The notes: generated by a model not told the origin, from the sequence alone. 64,000 bases of DNA from Azoarcus sp. DD4 (GCF_006496635.1 NZ_CP022958.1:682001-746000), one strand, 5' to 3'. Counted from the first letter of the stretch, positions 15,881 through 25,217 are shown. Numbers and translations are program-made.

Positions 15881-17053
15881 ATGTCTTCCCTGCCCCCGCC
15901 TTCCGCAGACGCGCTCGCGCAGAGCGCGCGCCTTGTCGAACGTCTGCACGCCGAGATCCGTGCCGCCGGGGGCTGGTTGTCCTTTGCCCGCTACATGGAG
16001 CTCGCGCTGTACGAACCGGGTTTGGGCTACTACAGCGGCGGGGCACGCAAGTTCGGGCCGGGTGGCGACTTCATCACCGCGCCCGAACTCACGCCCCTGT
16101 TCGGCCAGGCGCTGGCGTCGCAGGTCGAACAGGTGATGCGGGCGAGCGCCATGCAGGTGATCGAGGTCGGTGCGGGCACCGGTCTGCTCGCAGCCGACCT
16201 GTTGCTGGAACTGGAGCATCGCGGCTGCCTGCCCGAAGGCTACGGCATCCTCGAATTGTCGGGCGAATTGCGCGAACGCCAGTTCGACACCCTGGCGGCG
16301 AAGGCGCCGCACCTGGCGTCGCGCGTCGCCTGGCTCGACCGCCTGCCGGATGCCTTCAGCGGTGCGGTGGTGGCGAACGAAGTGCTGGACGTGATGCCGC
16401 TGCATCTGGTGGTGTCGCGGGCCGACGGACTGTTCGAGCGCGGCGTCGCGCTCGCCCCCGGTGGGGAGGGCGAGGTGCTGCATTGGGCCGATGTGGCTGC
16501 CGCCGGGGTGGTGCGCGAGGCGGCGCTCGAACTCAGCCTGCCGGTGCCGGAACAGGGCGAATACGTGACCGAGATCAATCTCGCCGGCTCGGCCTGGGTG
16601 GCGTCCTGGGCCGAGCGGCTGCAGCAGGGGGCGATGCTGCTGGTCGACTACGGTTATCCGCGCGCCGAGTACTACCTGCCGTCGCGCTCGGGCGGCACCC
16701 TGCTGTGCTACTACCGCCACCACGCCCACGGTGATCCCTTCCTGTGGCCGGGGCTCAACGACATCACCGCCTTCGTCGATTTCACCGCGGTGGCGGAGGC
16801 GGCGTTCGCCGCCGGGCTGGACGTGCTCGGCTATACGACGCAGGCGCAATTCCTCTTCAACTGCGGCGTGCTCGAATGCCTGGCGCGGCGGGGGCCGGAA
16901 GAAAAGGCGGACTACATCCGAGCCGCGCGGGCGGTGCAGCGCCTGACCGCACCGCAGGAAATGGGCGAACTCTTCAAGGTGCTGGCGGTGGCGCGTGGCA
17001 TTGCCGAACCCCTGGTCGGCTTCAGCCGTGGCGATCGCCTGCATACCCTCTGA
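15881..17053 (+). CDS. SAM-dependent methyltransferase, MidA/NDUFAF7 family
   Basis: A 390-residue protein of the family that includes mitochondrial NDUFAF7, an arginine methyltransferase needed for complex I assembly. Seen: SFARYMELALYEPGLGYYSGG and FGPGGDFITAPELTPLFG near the N-terminus, the SAM-binding IEVGAGTGLLAADLL (about residue 95), VVANEVLDVMPLH (about 170), and LVDYGYPRAEYY (about 255). The bacterial substrate is not established. A -10-like TACAAT lies at 15839-15844; ATG 15881 was picked as the first family-like start. The reductase gene divergent to it is a common neighbour in betaproteobacteria. Confidence 0.85.
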   Translation: MSSLPPPSADALAQSARLVERLHAEIRAAGGWLSFARYMELALYEPGLGYYSGGARKFGPGGDFITAPELTPLFGQALASQVEQVMRASAMQVIEVGAGTGLLAADLLLELEHRGCLPEGYGILELSGELRERQFDTLAAKAPHLASRVAWLDRLPDAFSGAVVANEVLDVMPLHLVVSRADGLFERGVALAPGGEGEVLHWADVAAAGVVREAALELSLPVPEQGEYVTEINLAGSAWVASWAERLQQGAMLLVDYGYPRAEYYLPSRSGGTLLCYYRHHAHGDPFLWPGLNDITAFVDFTAVAEAAFAAGLDVLGYTTQAQFLFNCGVLECLARRGPEEKADYIRAARAVQRLTAPQEMGELFKVLAVARGIAEPLVGFSRGDRLHTL

Positions 17054-17113
17054 AGTGGCGCGGCAATCACGACGGCTACGGCGGTCTTCCAGCGCGGCGA
17101 CGCCGACCGTGCC

Positions 17114-17386
17114 TCAGTCGGGCGAGACCTCGTTCACGCTGCATTTGGCGACACCGAATTCAGTGCGGACCAGCAGTGGAAAGCCGCTGCCGGTGTAGCG
17201 GCCGAAGGCGCCGATGTTGTAGCCGACGATGCGGCCGGCGACGTGGCCCAGATGCACCGGACTGCCGATCGCGAAGCCGGCATGGATGGCGCTGTGTACC
17301 GCATCGAGGGCGCTGCTGCGCCAGCGGTCGGGTGTGGGTTCGGCGGCGGCCCGCCGGCCGCCGCGCATCAGTCTGAGCGGTTCCAT
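17114..17386 (-). CDS. Small hypothetical protein (90 aa)
   Basis: A 90-residue protein supported by a very good ribosome site: GGCAGGAGAAC precedes the ATG at 17386. It begins MEPLRLMRGGRR, and the C-terminal half (from IGSPVHLGHVAGRIVGYNIGA) alternates hydrophobic and glycine residues in a way suggesting a small beta-barrel. No signal peptide or membrane span. I do not recognise the family. It lies about 90 bp downstream of a second small gene on the same strand; both may be one transcript. Confidence 0.55.
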   Translation of the reverse strand: MEPLRLMRGGRRAAAEPTPDRWRSSALDAVHSAIHAGFAIGSPVHLGHVAGRIVGYNIGAFGRYTGSGFPLLVRTEFGVAKCSVNEVSPD

Positions 17387-17476
17387 GTTGTTCTCCTGCC
17401 GGCAGCAGGACATCCCTTCGCGGCGCCGTGTCGACGTCACGTTCCTTCTGCTGCAGCGGCGCCGCCGCTACGACGG

Positions 17477-17689
17477 CTACTCCTGGTTGCGGTAGATCGC
17501 TTTCAGGAAGGCCTCGATGTCCTCGGGTGGTGGCTGGCGCTCGCGGCGCTGCCGCCCTTCGAGTTCGACTTCCTGCAGTTGCGGCGCGATTTCCGGGCGC
17601 GGAAGCCAGTTGGCGTTCATCACTTCCTCGTCGTACGGGGGCGGTTCCCCGATCGCTTTGCCGGTATTCATGTCCATGATGATCACCAT
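17477..17689 (-). CDS. Small hypothetical protein (70 aa)
   Basis: A 70-residue protein with a strong ribosome site: GGAGG ends 5 bases before the ATG at 17689. It starts MVIIMDMNTGKAIGEPPPYD and ends in a charged helix (EDIEAFLKAIYRNQE). Proline- and glutamate-rich in the middle, no membrane span. The initial hydrophobic run followed by MNTGK is reminiscent of small regulatory or adaptor proteins but I cannot assign a family. Upstream of it is a 227-bp gap with no convincing promoter. Confidence 0.55.
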   Translation of the reverse strand: MVIIMDMNTGKAIGEPPPYDEEVMNANWLPRPEIAPQLQEVELEGRQRRERQPPPEDIEAFLKAIYRNQE

Positions 17690-17916
17690 GATGGCCTCCG
17701 CAGTGCTTACCGGACTTCTCGCCCTTGTTTGCTCTTACGGCCGCCGGCGGGCGGACTTGAGCGGAGCGGCGGGTGTTGCCAGGGCGCTGCGCTGAAGGGC
17801 TGCCGGGCTGACAGCCTTGATTTCATCTTGGTGCGCGCCTGGGGCGTGCGCCAGGAAATATCGCACGCCCACTCAAGTCTTTTTGCCGCGGTAGCGGGCC
17901 GCCGTTGCCGGGACAG

Positions 17917-18723
17917 CTACAGCGCCAAGCCGCCCAGCCAGCCGTCGATGTGGCGGGCGACCTGCTCCCAGTCGCGCTCCAGCATCAGGCCGTGGCCCAT
18001 GCCGGGGAAGATGGTGACGTCGGTGCCATAGGTGGCGGCGGTCAGCCGTACCTGGTCGGGGGGAATCAGCTGGTCGTACTGGGCACCCAGCACCTGCAGC
18101 GGCGGCTGGCGCATGCGCAGCGGCTGCGGCAGGTTGAACAGCGTCATGTCCCAGATCGCACGGTGCGATTCCGGTTGGCTCAGGCGATAGTAGCGATGCA
18201 GCACGGCCTCGTCTACCGGCTGGTGGAACAGGGCTTCGCGCAGGCTGGAAACATCGACCTCGGCGCCGCCCATGATGCGGTTCAGGTCGCTCAGCAGATG
18301 GGGCTTGGAGAACATCAGGCCGAGCGCCGAGCTCATCAGGCCCTGCGGCGGCACCGAGGCCATCAGCACCGCTGCCGGCGTGTGATGGCGTTCGAGGTAT
18401 TTCTGCACCACCATGCCGCCCATCGAATGGCCGATCAGGACCGGCGGGCTGGGCAGCTTGGCGACGACTTCGGCGACATCGTCGACGTAATCGGCGATCG
18501 AGTAGCTGTCGAGGTGGTCGCGCCGGCGGCTGCCGCCATGGCCGGACAGGGACAGCGCGTAGGCGGACCAGCCGCGGGCGGCGAACCAGGGCAGGAAGTG
18601 TTCCTGCCAGCACCAGGCGCCGACGTAGGCGCCATGGACGAAGAGCAGCGGGGTTTCGTGGGCGGGGATGTCTGCCGGCGCATGGCAGAGGACTTCGAGT
18701 TCGCCGAATCGGGTGTTGTTCAT
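17917..18723 (-). CDS. Alpha/beta-hydrolase fold protein
   Basis: A 268-residue alpha/beta hydrolase. The oxyanion strand is LLFVHGAYVGAWCW (about residue 25), the nucleophile elbow GHSMGGMV with Ser at about 98, an acid in LGAQYDQLIPP (about 214) and the catalytic His in FPGMGHGLMLERDW (about 240). Substrate unknown; such proteins include esterases and lipases. Its ATG overlaps the stop of the upstream GST gene by four bases (ATGA), so the two are translated together and may share a detoxification role. Confidence 0.75.
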   Translation of the reverse strand: MNNTRFGELEVLCHAPADIPAHETPLLFVHGAYVGAWCWQEHFLPWFAARGWSAYALSLSGHGGSRRRDHLDSYSIADYVDDVAEVVAKLPSPPVLIGHSMGGMVVQKYLERHHTPAAVLMASVPPQGLMSSALGLMFSKPHLLSDLNRIMGGAEVDVSSLREALFHQPVDEAVLHRYYRLSQPESHRAIWDMTLFNLPQPLRMRQPPLQVLGAQYDQLIPPDQVRLTAATYGTDVTIFPGMGHGLMLERDWEQVARHIDGWLGGLAL

Positions 18724-19340
18724 CGCGGCACCTTCCGGCCACGCTGCACGGCGGGCCGTGCAGCGATCGCGTCGAACCAGCGTTTCACCTCGGGAAAGCG
18801 GGCGAGTTCGATGCCCTGCCACTCGTGGCGTGCGATCCACGGCCAGGTGGCGATGTCGGCGATCGAATAGTCGTCGCCAGCCAGCCACTCGCGTCCGCGC
18901 AGGCGGGTGTTGAGCACGCCGTAGATGCGGGCGGCCTCCTTCGAATAGCGCTCGATCGCATAGGGCACGGCGCTCGGCGCGAAGCGCAGGAAGTGGTGAG
19001 CCTGGCCGAGCATCGGGCCGACGCTGCCCATCTGCAGCATCAGCCACTGCAGCGCCTCGATGCGCGCGCGCGGATCGGCCGGCAGCAGGCGGCCGGTCTT
19101 CTCGGCGAGGTAGATCAGGATCGCGCCCGATTCGATCAGGGTGATCGGCGTGCCGCCGGGGCCGTCGCTGTCGACGATCACCGGGATCTTGTTGTTGGGA
19201 TTGAGCGCCAGGAACTCGGGCGTGAGCTGGTCGCCGCGGGTGATGTCGACCGGGCGGACCTCGTAGGCCAGGCCGAGCTCCTCGAGCGCGATCGATATCT
19301 TGTAGCCGTTGGGGGTGCCCCAGGTGTAGAGGGTGATCAT
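18720..19340 (-). CDS. Glutathione S-transferase family protein (YfcG/YghU-like)
   Basis: A 206-residue GST with thioredoxin-fold N-domain (YTWGTPNGYKISIALEELG, residues 4-23; NPNNKIPVIVD with the cis-proline; ESGAILIYLAEK for the glutathione gamma-glutamyl contact) and an all-helical C-domain ending RPAVQRGRKV. The TPNGYK start is typical of the Nu/YfcG group, which act as disulfide-bond reductases in E. coli. Coupled by an ATGA overlap to the downstream hydrolase gene. Confidence 0.8.
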   Translation of the reverse strand: MITLYTWGTPNGYKISIALEELGLAYEVRPVDITRGDQLTPEFLALNPNNKIPVIVDSDGPGGTPITLIESGAILIYLAEKTGRLLPADPRARIEALQWLMLQMGSVGPMLGQAHHFLRFAPSAVPYAIERYSKEAARIYGVLNTRLRGREWLAGDDYSIADIATWPWIARHEWQGIELARFPEVKRWFDAIAARPAVQRGRKVPR

Positions 19341-19432
19341 GCGTAATACTCTGTCGGTTGCGGTCTGCGCCCGGTGACGGGTCTAATCCGGTGGCGCCGG
19401 AACGGATCCGGCGCCGTCATATGGAGCGGTCG

Positions 19433-19630
19433 ATGCTGAAGTGGTTCGTCGTGATCGTGCTCATCGTGCTGGTGACCGGCCTGATCCAGCCCGGGCTGGC
19501 GCATCGCCTGCGGCTGGGGAGGTTGCCGGGCGATTTCGCCTTTCGCCTGCGCGGCAGGACTTATCGCTTTCCCTTTGCCACGACCCTGCTGCTGTCCCTG
19601 CTGGCCTGGTTGATGTTGAAGGCATTTTGA
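19433..19630 (+). CDS. DUF2905 small membrane protein
   Basis: A 65-residue protein with two membrane spans (about residues 4-20 and 45-62) around the family signature LGRLPGDFAF followed by FPFATTLLLSLLAWL. Function unknown. ATG 19433 is preferred, since GGAG at 19423-19426 is spaced for it; an in-frame ATG at 19421 would add four residues. The gene is divergent from the GST gene upstream and convergent with cca. Confidence 0.75.
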   Translation: MLKWFVVIVLIVLVTGLIQPGLAHRLRLGRLPGDFAFRLRGRTYRFPFATTLLLSLLAWLMLKAF

Positions 19631-19651
19631 ATGGCGCGCCAGCCGGCTTCG

Positions 19652-20884
19652 TCACGGCGCGGCGGTTTCGTCGCGGCTGCGCAGAGCCTTGACCGCGGCG
19701 ACGCGGGCTTCATGTACCCGCTGCGGAATCTGTGCCTTGTCGGCACACGCGCGGGCGATGGCGCCGGCGTCTACCGCGCGCACGGCGGCCATCGCTTCGC
19801 GCCAGGCGGCGGCCGGTGCCCAGACGGCGGCACGTTCTCCACCGCGGCCGTGATAGTCGCAGGCGGCGGCATCGAGCATCTGCTCGAAGCGTTCCGGCCG
19901 GCGCAGCGCGTCGCAGCGCTCCAGCACTTTCACCATGGTCTCTGCGCGCAGGATCGCCGCCTGGGCGAGGATGCCGTGTTCGCGTGCGACCATCACCGCA
20001 AGATCGCGGCAATCGACCGGCGCCTTCAGCCGTTCGGACAGCGCACGTGCGAGGTCGGCGCTGCGCGCCTCGTGGCCGTAATGATGGGGCAGGATGTCGG
20101 CCCGCGTTTCGCCCTTGCCGAGATCGTGCAGCAGGGCCGCCCAGCGTACCGCCAGCGGCTGGCCGGTGGCCGCAGCGTGGTCGATCACCATCAGCACGTG
20201 CTCGCCGGTGTCGATTTCCGGATGGTGCGCCGCTGGCTGCGGTATGCCGAACAGGCGGTCGAGTTCGGGCAGCAGGCGGGCGAGCGCGCCGCAGTCGCGC
20301 AGTACGCGGATCATGCGCGCAGGCCGGCTCTCCATCAGGCCGCGGGCGATCTCCTGCCAGACGCGTTCCGCCACCAGGTGGTCGACCTCGCCGCAGCCGA
20401 CCATGTCGCGCATCAGCGCCTGTGTTTCCGGCGCCACGGTGAAATCGGTGAAACGCGCGGCGAAGCGGGCGACGCGCAGGATGCGCACCGGGTCTTCGGC
20501 GAAGGCCGGGCTGACGTGGCGGAACAGCCGCGCGTCGAGATCGGCGATGCCGCCGTAGGGGTCGACCAGGCTGCCGTCCTCATCGCGCGCGATCGCGTTG
20601 ATGGTGAGGTCGCGGCGGGCGAGGTCTTCCTCCAGCGTCACTTCGGGCGAGGTATGGAAGGCGAAACCGGCATAGCCGCGGCCGGTCTTGCGCTCGGTGC
20701 GGGCCAGCGCGTATTCCTCCTGCGTCTGCGGATGCAGGAAGACCGGGAAATCCTTGCCCACCGGACGAAAGCCCTGCGCCAGCATCTCTTCCGGCGTGGC
20801 GCCGATCACCACCCAGTCGCGATCCTTGACCGGTAGCCCGAGCAGGGCGTCGCGCACCGCGCCGCCGACGACATAGGCTTGCAT
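19652..20884 (-). CDS. cca: Multifunctional CCA-adding tRNA nucleotidyltransferase
   Basis: A 410-residue enzyme that builds or repairs the 3'-CCA of tRNAs. The nucleotidyltransferase head shows GGAVRDALLG (residue 7), DRDWVVIG, and RRDLTINAIARDE (about 110). The HD domain (about 225-330, with HVLMVIDHA and LLHDLGKGETR) is the one giving phosphatase/phosphodiesterase activities in the gammaproteobacterial-type long enzymes. Its ATG shares one base with the stop of the upstream GST gene (TGATG), so expression is coupled. Confidence 0.95.
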   Translation of the reverse strand: MQAYVVGGAVRDALLGLPVKDRDWVVIGATPEEMLAQGFRPVGKDFPVFLHPQTQEEYALARTERKTGRGYAGFAFHTSPEVTLEEDLARRDLTINAIARDEDGSLVDPYGGIADLDARLFRHVSPAFAEDPVRILRVARFAARFTDFTVAPETQALMRDMVGCGEVDHLVAERVWQEIARGLMESRPARMIRVLRDCGALARLLPELDRLFGIPQPAAHHPEIDTGEHVLMVIDHAAATGQPLAVRWAALLHDLGKGETRADILPHHYGHEARSADLARALSERLKAPVDCRDLAVMVAREHGILAQAAILRAETMVKVLERCDALRRPERFEQMLDAAACDYHGRGGERAAVWAPAAAWREAMAAVRAVDAGAIARACADKAQIPQRVHEARVAAVKALRSRDETAAP

Positions 20885-21528
20885 CAGCCGTAGACGTCCT
20901 CGGCCGGGATGATCTCGGTCTCGGCCAGCGCGGCCTGCTGCCAGGCCTGCATGTGCGGATCGGCCAGCATCGTGGCGAGGTAGTCGCCGGCGGCGCCCTC
21001 GGGCTTGACCGCGTAGGTCTGGAAGCGGAAGCAGACCGGCGCGTACATGGCGTCGGCGATCGAGAAGGCGCCGAACAGGTAGGGGCCGCCCTGCCCGAAG
21101 CGTTTGCGGCAGTCGTTCCAGATCGCAGTGATGCGGGCGATGTCGGCTTCGACCTCGGGCGTGCGGCCGTGACCGGCGTAGTCCTTACGGATGTTCATGC
21201 CCATGCGCTGGCGCAGGTTCTGGAAGCCGGCGTGCATCTCGGCGCTGACCGCGCGGCCGACGGCGCGTGCCGCCGGGTCCGCCGGCCACAGCTGCGGTGC
21301 CTTCTCGGCGAGGTACTCGCAGATCGCGAGCGAATCCCATACCGTGAGGCCGTGATCGATCAGGCAAGGCACCTTGCCCGACGGCGAGTGCGACAGGATG
21401 TGCTCGCGGCTGCCGGGGATGAAGAGCGGAATGCGGATTTCTTCGAAGCCGATGCCGCCGGCACGCGCGGCCAGCCAGGCGCGCAATGACCAGGACGAGT
21501 AGTTCTTGTTGCCGATGATCAGTTTCAT
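20884..21528 (-). CDS. Glutathione S-transferase family protein
   Basis: A 214-residue GST with a thioredoxin-fold head (IGNKNYSSWSLRAWLA, residues 5-20; SPSGKVPCLID; WDSLAICEYLAEKAP) and a helical tail. The NKNYSSWSLR start is typical of a group of short proteobacterial GSTs whose substrates are unknown. It is the upstream gene of a two-gene operon with cca (one-base overlap). A functional link with tRNA repair is not implied. Confidence 0.8.
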   Translation of the reverse strand: MKLIIGNKNYSSWSLRAWLAARAGGIGFEEIRIPLFIPGSREHILSHSPSGKVPCLIDHGLTVWDSLAICEYLAEKAPQLWPADPAARAVGRAVSAEMHAGFQNLRQRMGMNIRKDYAGHGRTPEVEADIARITAIWNDCRKRFGQGGPYLFGAFSIADAMYAPVCFRFQTYAVKPEGAAGDYLATMLADPHMQAWQQAALAETEIIPAEDVYG

Positions 21529-21605
21529 TGCCGACTCCGGGACGATGAACGGACGGCCGCATGGATGCGACCGGCTGCCACCTTAGCATCCGCTTCAGGC
21601 ACGCG

Positions 21606-22571
21606 TCATCCCCGCGGCCGGCTGGCGTGGCGGCGGAAGCCGTAGAAGCGCGCGCGCGGCGAATTGCTGCCTATCCAGCTCGGCACCACCGCCTCCATCG
21701 CGGTCGGCGTCAGGCCGAAGGGCAGCGGTGCGCCGGCGGCGACGTTGTCCACCCGCATCGAGCGCACGTTGTCGCGGCTCATCATGGGTTGCGGCGCCAG
21801 CTCCATCAGTGCCGCCTGCAGCATGGCGAGCCCTTCCGGCAGCGGCAGCACCGGGCGCGGGCAGCCGGCCAGCGCCGATACGTATTCGACCAGCTCGCGC
21901 AGGGTGTAGATCGTCGGGCCGGCCAGCTCGTAGGTCTGTCCACCGGCGGTCGGTTCGGTCAGGCAGTGCCACACGACCTCGGCGACGTCCTCGACATACA
22001 CCGGCTGGAAGCGGGCGCGCGCGCCGGCCAGCGGCAGCAGCGGAAAACTGCGGGCCAGACTGGCGAACAGATTGAGGAAATGATCGTCGCGGCCGAACAT
22101 CACCGACGGGCGCAGGATGGTCCAGGCCAGCGAGGGCGCTGCGGCGCGGATTTCCGCCTCGCCGGCCGCCTTTGAGCGCTGGTATTGCGAGGGACCGTCC
22201 GCGCTGGCGCCTAGCGCGCTGACATGAACGAGTTGGCCGACGCCGGCCGCGGTGCAGGCGGCGACCAGCTTGCGCGGCAGTTCGACGTGGGCGCGGGCGA
22301 AGTCCGGGCCGAAGGGCGAACCGGAGCGGGAGTGCAGGATGCCGACCAGATTCACCACCGCGTCGGCACCGGTGACGACGCGGGCGAGGGCGGCCGGGTC
22401 GTGCACGTCGGCCTCGACGATGTCGGCGGTGGGCAGCAACCGCAGATGGTCGGCATGGATGCTCCGCCGCGTGGGGATGGATACCTCGACACCGGCGGCG
22501 CACAGGCGGTTGGCGATGGCGCTGCCGACAAAGCCGGAGCCGCCGATCAGGACGACACGTGCGGGTTTCAT
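21606..22571 (-). CDS. NAD(P)-binding NDUFA9-like atypical SDR
   Basis: A 321-residue extended/atypical short-chain dehydrogenase. It has the Rossmann motif VLIGGSGFVGSAIA at residue 7, VNLVGILHSR, HVSALGASADGPSQYQRSKAAGE (Tyr-x3-Lys at about 135) and ILRPSVMFGRDDHFLN. This pattern is that of the complex I NDUFA9-like family, found as a free protein in bacteria; it may bind NADPH without catalysis. About 60 bp separate it from slt upstream, so a shared transcript is possible. Confidence 0.8.
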   Translation of the reverse strand: MKPARVVLIGGSGFVGSAIANRLCAAGVEVSIPTRRSIHADHLRLLPTADIVEADVHDPAALARVVTGADAVVNLVGILHSRSGSPFGPDFARAHVELPRKLVAACTAAGVGQLVHVSALGASADGPSQYQRSKAAGEAEIRAAAPSLAWTILRPSVMFGRDDHFLNLFASLARSFPLLPLAGARARFQPVYVEDVAEVVWHCLTEPTAGGQTYELAGPTIYTLRELVEYVSALAGCPRPVLPLPEGLAMLQAALMELAPQPMMSRDNVRSMRVDNVAAGAPLPFGLTPTAMEAVVPSWIGSNSPRARFYGFRRHASRPRG

Positions 22572-22633
22572 CGCAAGCTCCTTGTCGATGGACTGCTAGG
22601 GGCGTGGCGGGCGCGCTGGCGCCCGGACACGGC

Positions 22634-24562
22634 TCAGTTGCGCGGTGCGATGGTGCCCAGCCGGTTCTTCAGCGATTGTGGCCGGCCTTCCAGCATCGCC
22701 GCGTAGATGACGGTGTTGGTCATCACCTTCTTGACGTAGTCGCGCGTCTCGTCGAAGGGGATAGTTTCAGCATAGATCGCGCCTTCGAGCGGTTTGGCAT
22801 CGCGCCAGCGCTTGGCCCGGCTGGGCCCGGCGTTGTAGCCGGCGCTGGCCAGTACCGGATGGTTGTCGAGATCTTCCAGGATCAGGCGCATGTAGTTGGT
22901 GCCCAGTTGCACGTTGGTGTTCGGGTCGGACAGCAGGCCGAGATGGTAGCTGCTCATCCCTATCTTGCCGGCGACCCACTTGCCGGTGGCCGGCATCACC
23001 TGCATCAGCCCCTGCGCGCCGGAACTCGACCGCGCCGGCACGACGAAGCGGCTTTCCTGGCGCATCAGGCCGTACACCCAGCTCAGGTCGAGGCCCTGGC
23101 TGCGCACCTGCGGTTCGATCAGCTGACGATAGGGCGTGAGGAAGCGCATGTCGAAGTTGCCGTTCGGGTTGCCGCGTTCGGCGGAATTGATGGCGCGGTC
23201 GTAGATGCCGTTGTCGAGCGCGATGCGGGCCGCGGCGAGCGTGAACGCTTCGTCCTGGCCGCGCAGCGACCAGTTCCATTCGCGTACGCCCTCGGTCCGC
23301 ATGTCGAGACGGAACAAGGCGAGTGCGCGCAGCAGGCCGGGGTCGGTCTCGGCGCGGCGGAGGTCGGCGGCGGTGATGGTGCCGCTGCGGACCGGCGGGG
23401 CGAAGGGACGGCCAAGTTCCTCGGCGGCGAGCAGGCCGTAGAAGCTGGCCTGGTCGGCGATGCGGCCGTAGAGCGTCTCGGCCTCGGCCTGCCGGCCTTC
23501 GGCAGCGTGGGCGCGAGCGAGCCAGTAGATCCAGTCCGGCTCGTTCTGTTCGTTCGGCGTCAGGTCCTGGATGGCCTGCCGCACCGCAGGCCAGTCGGCG
23601 GCGCGCAGCGCGCTGCGGATGCGCCAGGCGCGCTGTTCTGCGGTGAGCGGGATGTTGCCGGCGGCCTGAAACCAGGCAACGGCCTCGGCTTGCTGGGCGA
23701 AGGCGGCGCGCAGCGCGAGCGCGGAGTAGGCGTAGGCGCGTTCCCCGGTCTCGAGGCGGTCCTGCAGGCGGATCAGGCGGCCGTAGGCGCCGGCGAGATC
23801 GTCGCGTGCCAGCCGCACGATGGCAGCCAGCGCCAGCTCACGGCCGGCGCGGCTGACGGCGAAATTGGGCGGCAGCCGGTCGAGGTAGGCCGCAGGCGAA
23901 CCGATCGCCTGTTCGAAGGCGGCGCTCTGGGGGGCGTTGCCGACCGGCAGCCAGGCGAGCGTGGCGCGCGCCTGGCCCGGATTCTTGCCTTCGACCTGGC
24001 GGCGGATGCGCCACCAGACCTCGTCGGCGCCGACGAGCCCTGCACTGAGCGTGGCGCGCAGCGCGGTCTCACAGGCGGTGTGGCTGTCCACCAGTTCCAT
24101 CCATTGGCGGGCGACTTCGTCGAGCACGCTGCGGTCGCCTGTCATCAGCCGGGCAGTCCAGTTGAGACAGCGCAATTCCTGGTCGGGGGCCTGGAGGTCG
24201 GGGTAAAGCTGCAGGTAGCCGGTCCAGTCGCCGTCCTTGGCCATGCGGCGCAGCCAATCGCCGCGCAGGCGTTCGGCCAGCATGCTGCCGGCCTCGCGCA
24301 GGAAGAAATCGGCGAGTTCGTCGGCCGGTGGGGGCTCGGGGCGTGCCAGCTTGTTGAACAGCAGCCAGTAGCGCACGTAGGGGTTGAGCACATGGCCCTC
24401 GGTGCCGGTGGCCAGCCATTCCAGCGATGCACGGTCGCCGTTGCGCACCGCGTCGCGTGCCGCCAGGATGCGGTCGTCGCCTGTCTTGCCGACCTGGGCG
24501 GCGGCGCCCCCGTTGAGCGACATCAGCCCCGCTGCGAGCGCACCCCAAAGAAACTGCTTCAT
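22634..24562 (-). CDS. slt: Soluble lytic murein transglycosylase Slt
   Basis: A 642-residue periplasmic enzyme cleaving the MurNAc-GlcNAc bond of peptidoglycan with 1,6-anhydro product. It has a signal peptide (residues 1-22, ending GGAAAQ), a long alpha-superhelical ring region (about 40-450), and a C-terminal SLT domain: catalytic Glu in YGLMRQESRF (about 500), then SSGAQGLMQVMPATG and LGTNYMRLIL, AGYNAGPSRAKRW. Length matches E. coli Slt70 family members. It is divergent from the 5-formyl-THF cyclo-ligase gene, with only 39 bp between starts. Confidence 0.9.
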   Translation of the reverse strand: MKQFLWGALAAGLMSLNGGAAAQVGKTGDDRILAARDAVRNGDRASLEWLATGTEGHVLNPYVRYWLLFNKLARPEPPPADELADFFLREAGSMLAERLRGDWLRRMAKDGDWTGYLQLYPDLQAPDQELRCLNWTARLMTGDRSVLDEVARQWMELVDSHTACETALRATLSAGLVGADEVWWRIRRQVEGKNPGQARATLAWLPVGNAPQSAAFEQAIGSPAAYLDRLPPNFAVSRAGRELALAAIVRLARDDLAGAYGRLIRLQDRLETGERAYAYSALALRAAFAQQAEAVAWFQAAGNIPLTAEQRAWRIRSALRAADWPAVRQAIQDLTPNEQNEPDWIYWLARAHAAEGRQAEAETLYGRIADQASFYGLLAAEELGRPFAPPVRSGTITAADLRRAETDPGLLRALALFRLDMRTEGVREWNWSLRGQDEAFTLAAARIALDNGIYDRAINSAERGNPNGNFDMRFLTPYRQLIEPQVRSQGLDLSWVYGLMRQESRFVVPARSSSGAQGLMQVMPATGKWVAGKIGMSSYHLGLLSDPNTNVQLGTNYMRLILEDLDNHPVLASAGYNAGPSRAKRWRDAKPLEGAIYAETIPFDETRDYVKKVMTNTVIYAAMLEGRPQSLKNRLGTIAPRN

Positions 24563-24601
24563 CCCTTAATATCCCTGCATCGATCGAACAACCTTATCAC
24601 A

Positions 24602-25201
24602 GTGACCGGCCTGCATTCCGCTTCACCCGATGACATTGCGGCGCTCCGGCGCTCGGCCCGCGAACGCGCCATCGCTGCCCGCGAGGCCCTGTCGCCGAGC
24701 CGGCGTGCCGAGCTCACCGCGCGCATCGAAGGACATCTCGACATGCTCGCCGAGCGCTTTGCGCCGCGGGTGCTGGCTTTCTGCTGGCCCTACCGTGGCG
24801 AACCCGACCTGCGCGCCTGGGTGACGCGCTGGCTGGCGGCCGACCGCGAGCGGCGGGCTGCGCTGCCGGTAGTGCTCGACAAGGCAACGCCGCTGGGCTT
24901 CCGCCGGTGGACGCCGGATGCGGTGCTGACGCCGGATCGCCATGGCATCCCCTACCCGGCCGCTGGCGAAGCGCTGGTGCCCGACCTGGCGCTGGTGCCG
25001 CTCAATGCCTTCGACGCGGCGGGCTTCCGCCTGGGCTACGGTGGCGGCTACTTTGACCGTACCCTGGCCGAGATCGATCCGGTGGCGGTGGGGGTGGGTT
25101 TCGAATGTGGCCGGGTGGACAGCGTCTTTCCGCAGGGGCACGACCAGCCCATGCACTGGATCGTCACGGAGGCCGGCGTGCAGGAATCGCCGCTGGGCTG
25201 A
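24602..25201 (+). CDS. 5-formyltetrahydrofolate cyclo-ligase
   Basis: A 199-residue enzyme converting 5-formyl-THF to 5,10-methenyl-THF with ATP. Seen: the N-terminal RRSARERAIAAREAL helix, the middle FCWPYRGEPD, and the C-terminal nucleotide/folate motif GFRLGYGGGYFDRTL (about residue 145). GTG 24602 is the only start available before family sequence begins; no ribosome site precedes it, so a leaderless or weakly translated message is possible. The E. coli orthologue is often near 6S RNA (ssrS); no 6S-like sequence is evident here. Confidence 0.85.
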   Translation: MTGLHSASPDDIAALRRSARERAIAAREALSPSRRAELTARIEGHLDMLAERFAPRVLAFCWPYRGEPDLRAWVTRWLAADRERRAALPVVLDKATPLGFRRWTPDAVLTPDRHGIPYPAAGEALVPDLALVPLNAFDAAGFRLGYGGGYFDRTLAEIDPVAVGVGFECGRVDSVFPQGHDQPMHWIVTEAGVQESPLG

Positions 25202-25217
25202 GCGGCGGCGGGCGGGC

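Noticed and set aside
24563..24601. 6S RNA gene expected beside the 5-formyl-THF cyclo-ligase gene
   Set aside because: Only 39 bp lie between slt and the ligase start, too short for 6S RNA, and none is seen downstream.
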